NCBI GenBank assembly: GCA_017540825.1
Contig: JAFYAH010000027.1
Location: forward strand, 1 to 57,799
Length of the DNA stretch: 57,799 nucleotides
Source of the DNA: Candidatus Methanomethylophilaceae archaeon
GTDB lineage: Archaea; Thermoplasmatota; Thermoplasmata; Methanomassiliicoccales; Methanomethylophilaceae
Direction of reading: 5' to 3'
Part shown: positions 1 to 8,070 of the stretch, one piece after another
Position numbering within the stretch: position 1 is the stretch's first letter
How the letters are laid out: every line of letters starts with the position of its first letter
Program-made: the position numbers and the translations under genes
The notes under the pieces: generated by a model
The model's database searches: none
The model's input: the letters and a program-made list of their open reading frames with translations, nothing else
Told to the model about the DNA's origin: nothing

Positions 1-636
1 GTAGTCGGTGACGAACCTCTTGTTGATGTAACTGCTGCCGCTGTCGTACAGGTAGAGTATGGCGCCGGAACCTTCGGACGCCGACATTTCGATCTCCACG
101 GTGTGCTCCCTGTTGCTGAGGGTCAGTCCGGCCAGGTCCGCACAATTTGAAAATGTATTGTCGTCTTCCGACACGTCATCTGGCACCGGTACACCAGCTC
201 CATAAAACGCCTTCGCTCCAATCGTTTCTAATTGAGAATCGTCTTCAAAAACGACTTCTCTAAGAGATGATAACTGGTTGTTTAAACTGGAAGGACGAAA
301 AGCCTCATCGCCTATGATTTGTATAGTGCTTGGAATCGTGATTCTTGTAACACCACTAAGATTTGCGATTCTTGCACAACTGCTCGATATCTCTACTACG
401 GCAATTTCTATATCATGGCTGTCCCTGACTACCGAAGGTACAATCACATCCGATTCGGCTGTTCCAGTTATGCTCGTGATGCGAGCACTGCCGTCCTCTA
501 TCTTATAATTCCATGTTAAACCATTTTGTTGAAGAGAACCCATTTCTGATTCTGCATCCAAATGACTCGCAATCCCTAAAGATGCACAAAGTATCAAAGC
601 AATCGAAAATAATACAAAGACAGTTATTTTTTGCAA
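1..636 (-). CDS. BspA-like leucine-rich-repeat surface protein, N-terminal part (runs off the window)
   Basis: The frame is open from position 636 to the window edge (212 codons) and has no ATG near its 5' end. The start is a TTG at 634-636, supported by a full Shine-Dalgarno GGAGGT at 645-650 with 8 nt spacing. The first ~28 residues (MQKITVFVLFSIALILCAS...) form a signal peptide. Further on, the segment VTRITIPSTIQIIGDEAF and following residues match the BspA/LRR_5 repeat (I-P-x-x-v-x-x-I-g-x-x-A-F). It is probably exported and surface-exposed, perhaps adhesive; this role is inferred from the family. Third-position GC is lower than in the neighbouring housekeeping genes, which may indicate acquired DNA. 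Confidence 0.8.
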   Translation of the reverse strand, partial: MQKITVFVLFSIALILCASLGIASHLDAESEMGSLQQNGLTWNYKIEDGSARITSITGTAESDVIVPSVVRDSHDIEIAVVEISSSCARIANLSGVTRITIPSTIQIIGDEAFRPSSLNNQLSSLREVVFEDDSQLETIGAKAFYGAGVPVPDDVSEDDNTFSNCADLAGLTLSNREHTVEIEMSASEGSGAILYLYDSGSSYINKRFVTDY

Positions 637-857
637 AAACTACTACCTCCTTTGACAAGGGACATGAAGCCACGAACTGAAACACCGAATACTCAAATTA
701 CTTAACTCGAGAAATCGTAGGAAATACAAATCGAATGCAACAAACTATCCTCGATTGTTTAGGATCAGATATGCTATAAACTGTCATCCATTCGTTCAAT
801 TCTACTGTTGTGTCCCTTTAACAGTTGAGGTGGGGTCTCCACCACCTGAGGTTTTAT
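637..857. other. Intergenic region upstream of the LRR gene
   Basis: AT-rich spacer with no convincing gene. It should contain the promoter of the minus-strand LRR gene. The only site placed with confidence is the Shine-Dalgarno at 645-650. Confidence 0.4.
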
Positions 858-894
858 CGAGTAAGGGCTCCTCCGCAAAGGAAGCCCTTACTCG
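858..894 (-). terminator. Hairpin downstream of the secreted-protein gene
   Basis: CGAGTAAGGGCT (858-869) pairs perfectly with AGCCCTTACTCG (883-894). It lies 16-52 nt beyond the TGA of the minus-strand gene at 910-2013 and upstream of the next minus-strand gene. There is no strong T tract, so it could be a terminator or an mRNA-stabilising 3' structure. Confidence 0.5.
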
Positions 895-909
895 CAAGCT
901 TATTTAGGT

Positions 910-2013
910 TCAATAATGATATATCGACTCCAGATAAGTGTAGTCATATGCAGTCGATGCAGCCTCCATCGCTCCGTTCAACTTAGAATAGTACCCAGGG
1001 CTAAACGAGAGGTAAACGCCTGAATGAGTCTCGGCTTCCCAATATATGTACCTAGAATAGTTGCCAATCTCATCAGTCCCGTAGTATGGGCCCTGTGTCC
1101 CCTGTCCGAATATCAAATCATACCAAGAGTAGTAAGTATAGTAATCATCGCTAGTACTAGGGGTCCCCTGATCGTGATAGATCCAAGTTATCAACTGCAC
1201 GTATATGTTAGCAAGGCCAATAGCATCCTTAAATGCCTGATACACGTCTGACCCATATCCACGAACTCTCAATCCATCGCTCGATTTCAACATATCGCTG
1301 TCTATTTCTCCATAGACCCACTCGCCTTCATGATAATATGTAGCCCAAGTTCCTGTCGCCACGATTGACGTACCAATTGTATCCTTGACATAGAACGTGT
1401 AAAGGTACTCCGAAGAATGTGCGATTGTAGTCAAGCTTTGCATGTTCGTAGGTTGCAAGTCTGCCCCTGCCTTCGTTGCATCGGGCATGCTCGTGTGGGT
1501 TCCGGGGACGATGGCGACGTTGGCCGCCCCTGCTGTAGCCCCGAATGTGTATGTCGCTGAGGGGAAGTACACAGAGCCAGCATAGTCAGCGAAGCATCTG
1601 TACCATCCGAGCGCGGGCTGAGCGGTCTCCCAATGGTGATTTGCGACGGATGTTCTGTTGTCGTAGACGAAGATTGTGAAGTCGGTAGAGTTGTTGATCG
1701 TGTAGATCGTTCCGTAGGTGGGGCTTGGGTTGATGTCATACCCGGACCCCCAGGTCTTGGCTGTGTCGGCGGTATAGGTGAAGCCGAGCGCTGTGCTCGC
1801 CTCCTGTACGGCCTGGAATAGGTCGTACGTAGCCGCCGGCTGTACTTTCCATTCGTATCCTGTGACTGCGTCCCCGCTGTAATAGTAGACATTATAGGCC
1901 CCAGTAGGGTTGCTCATCGCAGGAACTTCGTCGGCGCTGCTTAACATGACAGCCCCGGTGACTGCGACCATCATAGTCGCAACCATTACGACAAACATTT
2001 TGTTAGACGTCAT
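910..2013 (-). CDS. Secreted protein of unknown function
   Basis: The protein has 367 residues from the ATG at 2011-2013. This start is chosen over an in-frame ATG at 2154 because GGAGG sits 6 nt upstream and the next residues (MTSNKMFVVMVATMMVAVTG...) are a classical signal peptide, with likely cleavage near AMS-N. The mature part is rich in Tyr, Trp, Thr and Ser and has several N-x-S/T sequons. Two stretches, around residues 45-120 and 215-300, look like divergent copies of one domain (…A-I/V-x-x-A…Y.TD…). There is no C-terminal anchor, so it is probably secreted or loosely surface-bound. I do not recognise the family. The gene has its own promoter and a hairpin at 858-894 downstream. Confidence 0.7.
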   Translation of the reverse strand: MTSNKMFVVMVATMMVAVTGAVMLSSADEVPAMSNPTGAYNVYYYSGDAVTGYEWKVQPAATYDLFQAVQEASTALGFTYTADTAKTWGSGYDINPSPTYGTIYTINNSTDFTIFVYDNRTSVANHHWETAQPALGWYRCFADYAGSVYFPSATYTFGATAGAANVAIVPGTHTSMPDATKAGADLQPTNMQSLTTIAHSSEYLYTFYVKDTIGTSIVATGTWATYYHEGEWVYGEIDSDMLKSSDGLRVRGYGSDVYQAFKDAIGLANIYVQLITWIYHDQGTPSTSDDYYTYYSWYDLIFGQGTQGPYYGTDEIGNYSRYIYWEAETHSGVYLSFSPGYYSKLNGAMEAASTAYDYTYLESIYHY

Positions 2014-2112
2014 CCTTGTCCTCCATTCATTCTCCGATTCGTCCGAGTCCTCCTCACGAGAATCGGGCATAAAAACGAAAGCGATAGGAGGTATAAGACA
2101 TGTCTTTCGATT

Positions 2113-2124
2113 TTTGCCCCATAA
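2113..2124 (-). promoter_or_regulatory. TATA box of the secreted-protein gene
   Basis: On the minus strand the sequence reads GATATATTATGG in an AT-rich stretch about 100 nt upstream of the ATG at 2013. It predicts a leadered transcript that includes the Shine-Dalgarno GGAGG. Confidence 0.4.
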
Positions 2125-2281
2125 TATATCCGACCAAAAATACCTACTTTTCAAAAATTAGGTCATCAAACAAGTTCTCCTATAATTCATAGTGATTACA
2201 ACGCATATTCGTATTACTGCTGAACAATTTAACAATATCAATTTCGGTTAAAAATTACTATTATATGACATATACAGATTT

Positions 2282-3142
2282 CTATATGCGCGCCCGCATA
2301 TTCGATATGGACTGCATCATCCTGCCTTTCATCCGCGAAAATGCGCCGCCACATAAACGGAGCGACCGCTCGGCGGCCCGCGTCAGGAGTGCATCCGGAT
2401 GGCGCTCCCGCCTGCTGTCGAAAGAGGAAAGGCGGTTGCCCGTCGGGATGGCCGCTGCCCGCCCAGCAGTCGAAATCCGATCGTTATCGGTCTCGCGCCA
2501 CACCCAATAACGGGGCAATAGCCGGCACTTCGTCCGCCGAGACCGCAGTAAGAGAAAGGACCTGCATCGCAACATCTCTATCCCGACCGACGCTGCCGCC
2601 GACATCGCGGCCTTGCGGTCGCCGCAGGAGACTATCACCAGCATATCGCCTTCTTCCATTCCAGCGGACTCGATGACGCCTCTCGCTTCCTCCTCCGGGA
2701 TCCCTTCCGGCTGGACCTCCAGCCCGTGCAGGACGCCGCCCAGCATGGCGAAGACGCAGGACTCGTCCGCCCCGTTCCTTATCGCCATGTCCCTCTGCGC
2801 ATACCCGTCGGTGAACCTCTCCGCCATCCCTCCGACGACCGCTCCGCAGAGGAAACCGCTCCCGGGTCTGCAGACTGGCTCCACCAGCCTCAGGGATGTG
2901 TCGCGGAACACTGCGGCCCCGTCCTCGGTCGCCGTCACCCCTGCCCTGCTCACGGAGACCATCCCCCAGCGCCTCATCGTGTCCAGAAGGCCCCTGGTGC
3001 TCCCCTCGCCTATCCCGAGCTCCTCTGCCAGCCTGGCCCTGCTGCACCTTCCCTCTCTGACGAGCATGTCCAGCGCCAGATAAACGTGGGACCCGTTATA
3101 TCTGGGCGTCGGCCCGAACCTGCTATAGTTGAAGATCATCAT
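2282..3142 (-). CDS. DUF4443-like winged-helix regulator, first copy (3' end uncertain)
   Basis: The protein starts MMIFNYSRFGPTPRYNG at 3142 (or 3139). It has an N-terminal winged-helix domain (residues ~10-70, with the helix-turn-helix AELGIGEGSTRGLLDTM) and a C-terminal part resembling the archaeal DUF4443 ligand-binding-like domain. It is a divergent paralogue of the gene at 4060. It overlaps the upstream zinc-ribbon gene (ATGATGA), so the two are translationally coupled. After about residue 190 (VGIEML, near 2570) the sequence turns Arg-rich and loses family character until a TAG stop at 2282. An adjacent frame ends sooner at a TAA (2484). This suggests a frameshift or a degraded 3' end. 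DNA-binding regulation is inferred from the fold. Confidence 0.6.
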   Translation of the reverse strand: MMIFNYSRFGPTPRYNGSHVYLALDMLVREGRCSRARLAEELGIGEGSTRGLLDTMRRWGMVSVSRAGVTATEDGAAVFRDTSLRLVEPVCRPGSGFLCGAVVGGMAERFTDGYAQRDMAIRNGADESCVFAMLGGVLHGLEVQPEGIPEEEARGVIESAGMEEGDMLVIVSCGDRKAAMSAAASVGIEMLRCRSFLLLRSRRTKCRLLPRYWVWRETDNDRISTAGRAAAIPTGNRLSSFDSRRERHPDALLTRAAERSLRLCGGAFSRMKGRMMQSISNMRARI

Positions 3143-3813
3143 CGGGGATCGACCTTTCCACGGCATGCGTCCATGACAGGGAGCACCGCATCCATCACGC
3201 TCTCCAAGGACACGTTCAGCTCCCTGGAGATCGGAACGACCCTGTCTCCGCTGTCGAATCTGACGATCGCCTCCGCTTCCACGAGGCCTACGCCGAGACC
3301 TACAAGGTATTTGACCCTCGATGTCCGGTCGCCCATCAGGCGCATCCTCTCTATCGCGGATGCATCCAGCTCCACGGGCCTCGAGAGCCCGCTCCTGTCC
3401 TGTTTCTTGGAGACGGCAACGATGCCGTGGCCGGATCTGCCGCATCCCGGGCAGACCGCGTCCGTTCCGGCCTTGAGAGGGTCGGCCCAGCGTGCTCCGC
3501 AGGACCTGCACACGACCTCGACCAGCTCCAAAGCCCACATCTTGGATCTGCAAGCGGGACACCGCGCGGGATTATTGCTGGCGGTCATCCATTCATGGCC
3601 GCACCTCATGCATAAAACCCTCCTCGCAGACTCCCTGTCCCACAACGAAGTGCGGCATGAAGGGCAGACGCGCGGCTTTATGCCCGCATCGCCGCTCCAC
3701 CTATAGCCACAGATGCCGCATTCCCTGAGACATAAAGAACCCGGCCCTTCGTCAGAACCTCTGGCCGCACTGCCAGAACCGTCTATGCACCCGTTCGTGT
3801 CCGACCTGCTCAT
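3139..3813 (-). CDS. Multi zinc-ribbon protein with C-terminal helical region
   Basis: The protein has 224 residues with three or more CxxC pairs: CGICGYRW, CPSC, CMRCGHEW, CPAC, CRSCGARW and CPGCG. They form successive zinc ribbons over residues ~30-130. A helical tail from ~145 to 215 includes a helix-turn-helix-like stretch (VPISRELNVSLESVMDAV). It is a paralogue of the genes at 4578-5246 and 14469-14861. It heads a two-gene operon with the DUF4443-like gene, whose start overlaps its TGA. The likely role is a DNA- or RNA-binding regulator; this is inference, and no exact family name is recognised. Confidence 0.72.
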   Translation of the reverse strand: MSRSDTNGCIDGSGSAARGSDEGPGSLCLRECGICGYRWSGDAGIKPRVCPSCRTSLWDRESARRVLCMRCGHEWMTASNNPARCPACRSKMWALELVEVVCRSCGARWADPLKAGTDAVCPGCGRSGHGIVAVSKKQDRSGLSRPVELDASAIERMRLMGDRTSRVKYLVGLGVGLVEAEAIVRFDSGDRVVPISRELNVSLESVMDAVLPVMDACRGKVDPR

Positions 3814-3944
3814 AGGCTACGCCCCAGGGGTCATGCTGTTGGCGCAGACGCGCCGTCGCGCTTCGGCGAACACGGCCGGCTATTCGCCTTGCCGACATCC
3901 GCCCGTAACGAACAAGCCTTTCCGCATATTTGTGCCTATTTGTT

Positions 3945-4020
3945 GGATAAATTAATACTTTACATCCATATGCACATTCCGATAGTATATAAATAATATT
4001 TAATAATATATAAACTAACT
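3945..4020. promoter_or_regulatory. Divergent AT-rich promoter region
   Basis: The spacer between two oppositely oriented regulator genes contains several TATA-like elements: TATATAAATAA near 3987-3997 and TAATATATAAAC near 4004-4015 for the plus gene, and TATTAATTTATCC on the minus strand near 3945-3957. Such a shared region would allow cross- or autoregulation by the two regulators. Confidence 0.5.
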
Positions 4021-4059
4021 ATCTCGCTGTTCAGATGCCGTTATGGATACATAAGTAAA

Positions 4060-5208
4060 ATGCGCACATTGATATGCCACCGCGACATGGCCCTTCCCAT
4101 GCTCCGCTTGCTGTCGCAGCCCGAACACGGCGCCCCCTTCGACGACAACGACGCCATGTTCGTGCTGGAGCTCCTCGAGAGGGCACTGAGATCCGGCGAG
4201 GCGATGAGCAGGGCGGACATCTCCGGGGAGACCGGCATAGGGGAGGGCGTCGTCCGCGCCATCCTCCAGAGGCTGAGGTCCATAGGGCTCCTGAGCATAT
4301 CCCGCGCGGGGACCTCCATCAGCATGACCGGGCTGGAGTTCATGAGGGCGACGGGCGTCTCGCTGATGCGCCTCGACCACACCGACTCGGCCATCGGCGC
4401 CCACCAGGTCGCCCTCCTAGTGAAGGGGAAGGCGGCCATGATAGAGAAGGGGATAGAGCAGAGGAACTGCGCCCTGAAGGTCGGCGCGGACGGCTGCACC
4501 ACCATCGTCTGCGAGGGTGGCGCGCTCGTCCTCCCCCCGGACTGGGACGTGGACGAGAGGACGCCGGAGCTCGCCTCTCAGATCCGCCGGCACGGGATAT
4601 CGGACGGGGACGTGGTCCTCATCGGGGGGAGCGACACCGGCCCGAGGATGGCCTCCGCGGCCTCCAACTCGGCGGCGCTGGCCCTGCTGACCCCGCGAGA
4701 CGGCCCCGGACCGCAGGATGCCCTTTCGGCATGCGGGACGCTTCGACATCCCGGAGATAAAAGTGGTCGCCGCTCCGGGTCCGCGGGCAGCATCCTCACG
4801 GGCCCGCCGCCCAGCGACAGCACCTTCTTGGCGATGGCCTCCACCGGCACGCCCGTGGCCAGGGACGCCTCCACGCAGCCGGCCCCCTCCGAGTACATCG
4901 ACACTGCGCGGCGCAGGTTCTCCTCCCTGAGCGTCTTCGGCCCGCCCCTCGGGCTGTTCCAGGACGTGGACTTGCATCTGGGGCATCTCATCGGGATGCA
5001 GCCGCCGCGGGGAACCCAGACATGCCCGCACCTCCTGCATTCGACCTCCTTCCTCATGCTGACGTTCCACTCCGTCGACCTGCACGAGGGGCACCTGCGC
5101 GGGACCGCGTCGCCACGGCTCTTCCAGGCGTGCCCGCACACCATGCACATGCGGTCGGTGCTGCACGGCTTCACGGGAATCCCCTCGCGGAATAGCATCC
5201 CGCAGTAA
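4060..5208 (+). CDS. DUF4443-like winged-helix regulator, second copy (conserved part ends near 4690)
   Basis: It starts at the ATG at 4060. Residues ~25-100 form a winged helix (ETGIGEGVVRAILQRLRSIG). Residues ~110-210 match the DUF4443-type domain, including an AIGAHQVALLVKGKA motif and a closing GDVVLIGG…AALALL segment. The family should end near residue 215 (position ~4700). The open frame instead runs to a TAA at 5206-5208, entirely antisense to the zinc-ribbon gene at 4578-5246. The true boundary is probably 4690-4790, and the remainder is not credible protein. The gene is a paralogue of 2282-3142 and lies next to another zinc-ribbon gene, repeating the same pairing. Confidence 0.6.
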   Translation: MRTLICHRDMALPMLRLLSQPEHGAPFDDNDAMFVLELLERALRSGEAMSRADISGETGIGEGVVRAILQRLRSIGLLSISRAGTSISMTGLEFMRATGVSLMRLDHTDSAIGAHQVALLVKGKAAMIEKGIEQRNCALKVGADGCTTIVCEGGALVLPPDWDVDERTPELASQIRRHGISDGDVVLIGGSDTGPRMASAASNSAALALLTPRDGPGPQDALSACGTLRHPGDKSGRRSGSAGSILTGPPPSDSTFLAMASTGTPVARDASTQPAPSEYIDTARRRFSSLSVFGPPLGLFQDVDLHLGHLIGMQPPRGTQTCPHLLHSTSFLMLTFHSVDLHEGHLRGTASPRLFQACPHTMHMRSVLHGFTGIPSRNSIPQ

Positions 5209-5246
5209 GGGCACTCGATGAGATGGTCGGACGGAACCTGCTTCAA
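4578..5246 (-). CDS. Multi zinc-ribbon protein, second copy (conserved part ends near 4750-4800)
   Basis: It starts at the ATG at 5246. Three ribbon-type Cys clusters are visible: CPYC, CMVCGHAW…CPSC, and CRRCGHVW…CPRCKST. They span residues 12-95 and are followed by a helix-turn-helix-like tail (GAGCVEASLATGVPVEAI). The same tail ends the paralogue at 14469-14861, so the genuine C-terminus should lie near residue 150-165. The frame stays open to a TGA at 4578, antisense to the DUF4443-like gene. Both genes of this convergent pair therefore lack a stop where one is expected. The role is probably nucleic-acid binding (inference). Confidence 0.6.
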   Translation of the reverse strand: MKQVPSDHLIECPYCGMLFREGIPVKPCSTDRMCMVCGHAWKSRGDAVPRRCPSCRSTEWNVSMRKEVECRRCGHVWVPRGGCIPMRCPRCKSTSWNSPRGGPKTLREENLRRAVSMYSEGAGCVEASLATGVPVEAIAKKVLSLGGGPVRMLPADPERRPLLSPGCRSVPHAERASCGPGPSRGVSRASAAELEAAEAILGPVSLPPMRTTSPSDIPCRRI

Positions 5247-5310
5247 AATCGACCCCGCGCTAGGGATTGGCTCCGACTATTTCTATCCGTCGTCCTTCCG
5301 ACTCCGGCGA

Positions 5311-6576
5311 TCAGGGGCCCAGGCACCCGACGGGTACAACCAAGACTCCGTCGTCGCGCTCGCGGAACATACCGGTGCCGGTGACGACCGCCAAGAACGC
5401 GGGGCCATCCCCGTTGACGGTCTTCGTCTTCCTGGCCAGGCGCAGCAGGCCTTCGGCGGCCTTGTCCTCGCCAGAGCGGAGCTTCACCTCCATCGCCGCC
5501 CACCTGCCGTCCGGCAGGGAGAGAACCATGTCAGCCTCCAAGCCCGTATTGTCATGGTAATGCATCACAGTACCGTCCAGAGGTTGGAGGTATGCGCGCA
5601 TGTCCCTTACACACAAGGACTCGAATATGGAGCCGAACGCGGGGCCGTCCCTGAGGAGCGCCTCCGGAGCCGCACCGAGGGCCGCGGCGGCTATTGACGG
5701 GTCGGAGAAGCACCTCTTGGAGCTGGTCCTCAGCCTGGCCTTGGACATAAGCTCCGGCCTCCAGGCAGGGATGTCGTCGCATACGAATATCTTACGCAGA
5801 GCCGCGATGTACTCGGTGACCGTCTTGCGGGATGCCATGCTCCTGAGGTCCTCGGCGATCGCCGTCGTCTCCGCCATCGTGCACACGTTGCGCGCAAGGG
5901 AGGCCAGCAGCGCCCTGGCGACGTACTGGTCTCTCATCACTCCGTCTGCTCTGGAGATATCGGAGGTGGAGACGGACTCCACGTAGTCCCTGGCGGTCCT
6001 TAGGGAATACCTCTCGTCCATCCCGACCGCGGCCGGCCATCCGCCCCTGCACGCCAGGAATGCCAGCCTCTCCATCGTCAGGTCCGAGCGACAGTCGAAA
6101 TCCGTCCTGCCGTCGAAAAGCGCGGAGACCGGCACGGACCCGTCGGACTCGCCTGACTCGAACAGGCTCATGGTATGCATCCTGGCACGGGATATCCTCC
6201 CGGTCCCGCTGTGCATCCTCTCCTCCTCTTCCTTTCCCAAGTTCGGCACCGACGATCCGGTGAGCACGAAGAGGCCCCTGCCCCCGTCGCGGTCCACGGC
6301 GAACCTGACGGCATCCCAGAGGACCGGTGCGACCTGCCACTCGTCGATCAGCCTGGGGCGCTCCCCCTCGAGCAGCCTGGACGGCCTCTTGGACGCATAG
6401 TACATGTTGCTCTCGCGCTCGTCCGGATCCTGCATGAACACGGCGCTGGAGCACAGCCTCTCCCCGGTCGTGGTCTTGCCGCACCATTTCGGCCCTTCGA
6501 TCAGCAGGGCGCCCGAGGCGCTCAGCCTCTCGCGAAGATAAGCGTCGATCACCCGCGGCATGTAGCCGTCTTCCAT
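5311..6576 (-). CDS. AAA+ ATPase with DUF4143 domain
   Basis: The protein has 421 residues. A Walker A motif GPKWCGKTTT lies near residues 28-37, an LIDEWQ Walker-B-like stretch near 98, and LTGSS (sensor region) near 126. A C-terminal DUF4143 nuclease-like domain contains GLEADMVLSL and AAMEVKLRSG. Members of this common prokaryotic family have no settled function; roles in toxin-antitoxin or defence contexts have been suggested. The ATG at 6576 is preferred because a TATA box (TAATATATA, 6598-6606) is centred 26 nt upstream, which predicts a leaderless mRNA. A fragment of a related gene lies just upstream at 6781-7350. Confidence 0.85.
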   Translation of the reverse strand: MEDGYMPRVIDAYLRERLSASGALLIEGPKWCGKTTTGERLCSSAVFMQDPDERESNMYYASKRPSRLLEGERPRLIDEWQVAPVLWDAVRFAVDRDGGRGLFVLTGSSVPNLGKEEEERMHSGTGRISRARMHTMSLFESGESDGSVPVSALFDGRTDFDCRSDLTMERLAFLACRGGWPAAVGMDERYSLRTARDYVESVSTSDISRADGVMRDQYVARALLASLARNVCTMAETTAIAEDLRSMASRKTVTEYIAALRKIFVCDDIPAWRPELMSKARLRTSSKRCFSDPSIAAAALGAAPEALLRDGPAFGSIFESLCVRDMRAYLQPLDGTVMHYHDNTGLEADMVLSLPDGRWAAMEVKLRSGEDKAAEGLLRLARKTKTVNGDGPAFLAVVTGTGMFRERDDGVLVVPVGCLGP

Positions 6577-6597
6577 GGATGCTCATGGCCGTCTCGG

Positions 6598-6606
6598 TAT
6601 ATATTA
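6598..6606 (-). promoter_or_regulatory. TATA box giving a leaderless mRNA for the DUF4143 ATPase
   Basis: TAATATATA on the minus strand is centred near 6602, 26 nt before the ATG at 6576. Confidence 0.55.
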
Positions 6607-6780
6607 CAATCTGGGTAACTAACTACTCACATTACAATATTCATACTACTCAAAATTCAACTTCATCCCCCGATCCCCTGAGATGAGGGAGGATACGTGC
6701 TCAAGCGCATCCGGAATCGGGCTGCCGCAGAGCTGATGGCGCATGCGATGTAGGTCGCATCCGCGTCCTCGACGCCCCGG

Positions 6781-7350
6781 TCACTCGAAAGAATCACCCT
6801 CGGCATCGCTCATGACCGTATAATCGACCTCCTCCAGGGTCATGCACTCGGGCTTCAAGTCGTCTCTGAGCCTGAGATAGACGGCCTTCATCAAGCATTC
6901 CGCCACGACGTTCTCGGTGACGGCCCCTTGGTTGTACCTGTAGTCCTCGCCGAAGATCGCGATTCTGGCAGCAGGCCCGTATATACGCACCAGCATCCCG
7001 GTGTCGAAGGGGTATGTCCTGCACTGGTCCACGACCTTGTTGGCCTTCAGAGGGATGGAGGGCCGCGTCAGAAGATAGCAGAATATCCCGTATCCCGCAG
7101 CCCCCAGCCATTCGGTGTTGTCGTAGTACTTCTGTTTGGTGGAAAGGTCCAGACGCTCCTTGGTCCTATCGTATACCCTAGAGAACGTGAACTTCTTTTT
7201 GGTGCCCCTGAGCTGCGACGGGATGCTCTCGAAGCAACGCTTCGTCTTCACTGTTTCGATACTATCGTTGTAATTGTTAATGTCGTCAAGGGTCGCCGTC
7301 AGAAGATCGTCAAGAGCCTCCATGGCCCTGGCATTTGACTGAGAAGGCAT
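6781..7350 (-). pseudogene. Fragment of a DUF4143-type AAA ATPase
   Basis: About 190 residues correspond to the middle of a DUF4143 ATPase: IPSQLRGTKKKF, an AGYGIFCYLL helix, FDTGMLVRIYGP, and TENVVAECLMKAVY. The whole N-terminal ATPase domain (Walker A and B) is missing, and so is most of the C-terminal nuclease-like end. Upstream the frame runs into sequence antisense to the flavoprotein gene, so no full-length reading frame exists. It resembles the intact gene at 5311-6576 in family but not in close sequence. A truncated remnant is the best reading; a small functional protein starting at 7350 cannot be excluded. Confidence 0.6.
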
Positions 7351-7414
7351 GGCTGCGACCGAGATCCGATGGCCGATGCTCCCCTTTTTTATCCGCCGTT
7401 GCCTATGGCCGCCC

Positions 7415-8038
7415 ATGAAGGTTCTGCTAGTCAACGGGAGCCCGCACAAGAACGGATGCACGTACACAGCCCTGTGCGAAGTGGCCAAAGGCCTCGAGTC
7501 CGAGGGCGTCGAGCACGAAATCCTCCATCTGGACAACGACACCCCGGGATGCAATGCGTGCAGGTTCTGCAAGAAGAAGGGAAAATGCTCCATAGACGAC
7601 GTGGTCAACGACGCCTTGGAAAGGCTGGACGAGTTCGACGGATTCGTCTTCGGGTCGCCCGTCTACTACGCCGGGCCCGCCGGACAGCTCACGTCGTTCA
7701 TGGACAGGCTGTTCTTCGCCAGCGCGGGAAGGATGGCGTACAAGCCAGCCGCTGCCGTCGTCTCCTGCCGCAGGGGAGGGTCCACCGCCTCCTTGGACCG
7801 CCTGAACAAGTACTTCACGATATCCAACATGCCGGTAGTCCCGTCCCAGTACTGGAACCAGGTCCACGGGAACACCCCCGAAGAGGTAGTCAAGGACCTG
7901 GAGGGGATGCAGATCATGCGCACCCTTGGCAGGAACATGGGCTGGATGCTGAAGTGCATCGAGGCGGGGAAGAAGGCCGGCGTCTCCGTCCCCGTCCCGG
8001 AAGAGCATGCGTGGACCAACTTCATACGCTCGGACTGA
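7415..8038 (+). CDS. Iron-sulfur flavoprotein-like NAD(P)H-dependent FMN reductase
   Basis: The protein has 207 residues with a flavodoxin-like fold. It opens MKVLLVNGSPHKNG (FMN phosphate loop). A compact cluster CNACRFCKKKGKC follows at residues ~47-59 and fits the CX2CX2CX5C pattern of archaeal iron-sulfur flavoproteins. A GSPVYYAGP segment follows. Isf proteins move electrons between ferredoxin, FMN and small oxidants in methanogens. The start at 7415 has a TATA-like TTTTTTAT at 7384-7392 about 26 nt upstream, indicating a leaderless mRNA. It stands alone upstream of gltX. Confidence 0.85.
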   Translation: MKVLLVNGSPHKNGCTYTALCEVAKGLESEGVEHEILHLDNDTPGCNACRFCKKKGKCSIDDVVNDALERLDEFDGFVFGSPVYYAGPAGQLTSFMDRLFFASAGRMAYKPAAAVVSCRRGGSTASLDRLNKYFTISNMPVVPSQYWNQVHGNTPEEVVKDLEGMQIMRTLGRNMGWMLKCIEAGKKAGVSVPVPEEHAWTNFIRSD

Positions 8039-8070
8039 CCCATATATAGGAGCAGAGGATAGGGACGCCC

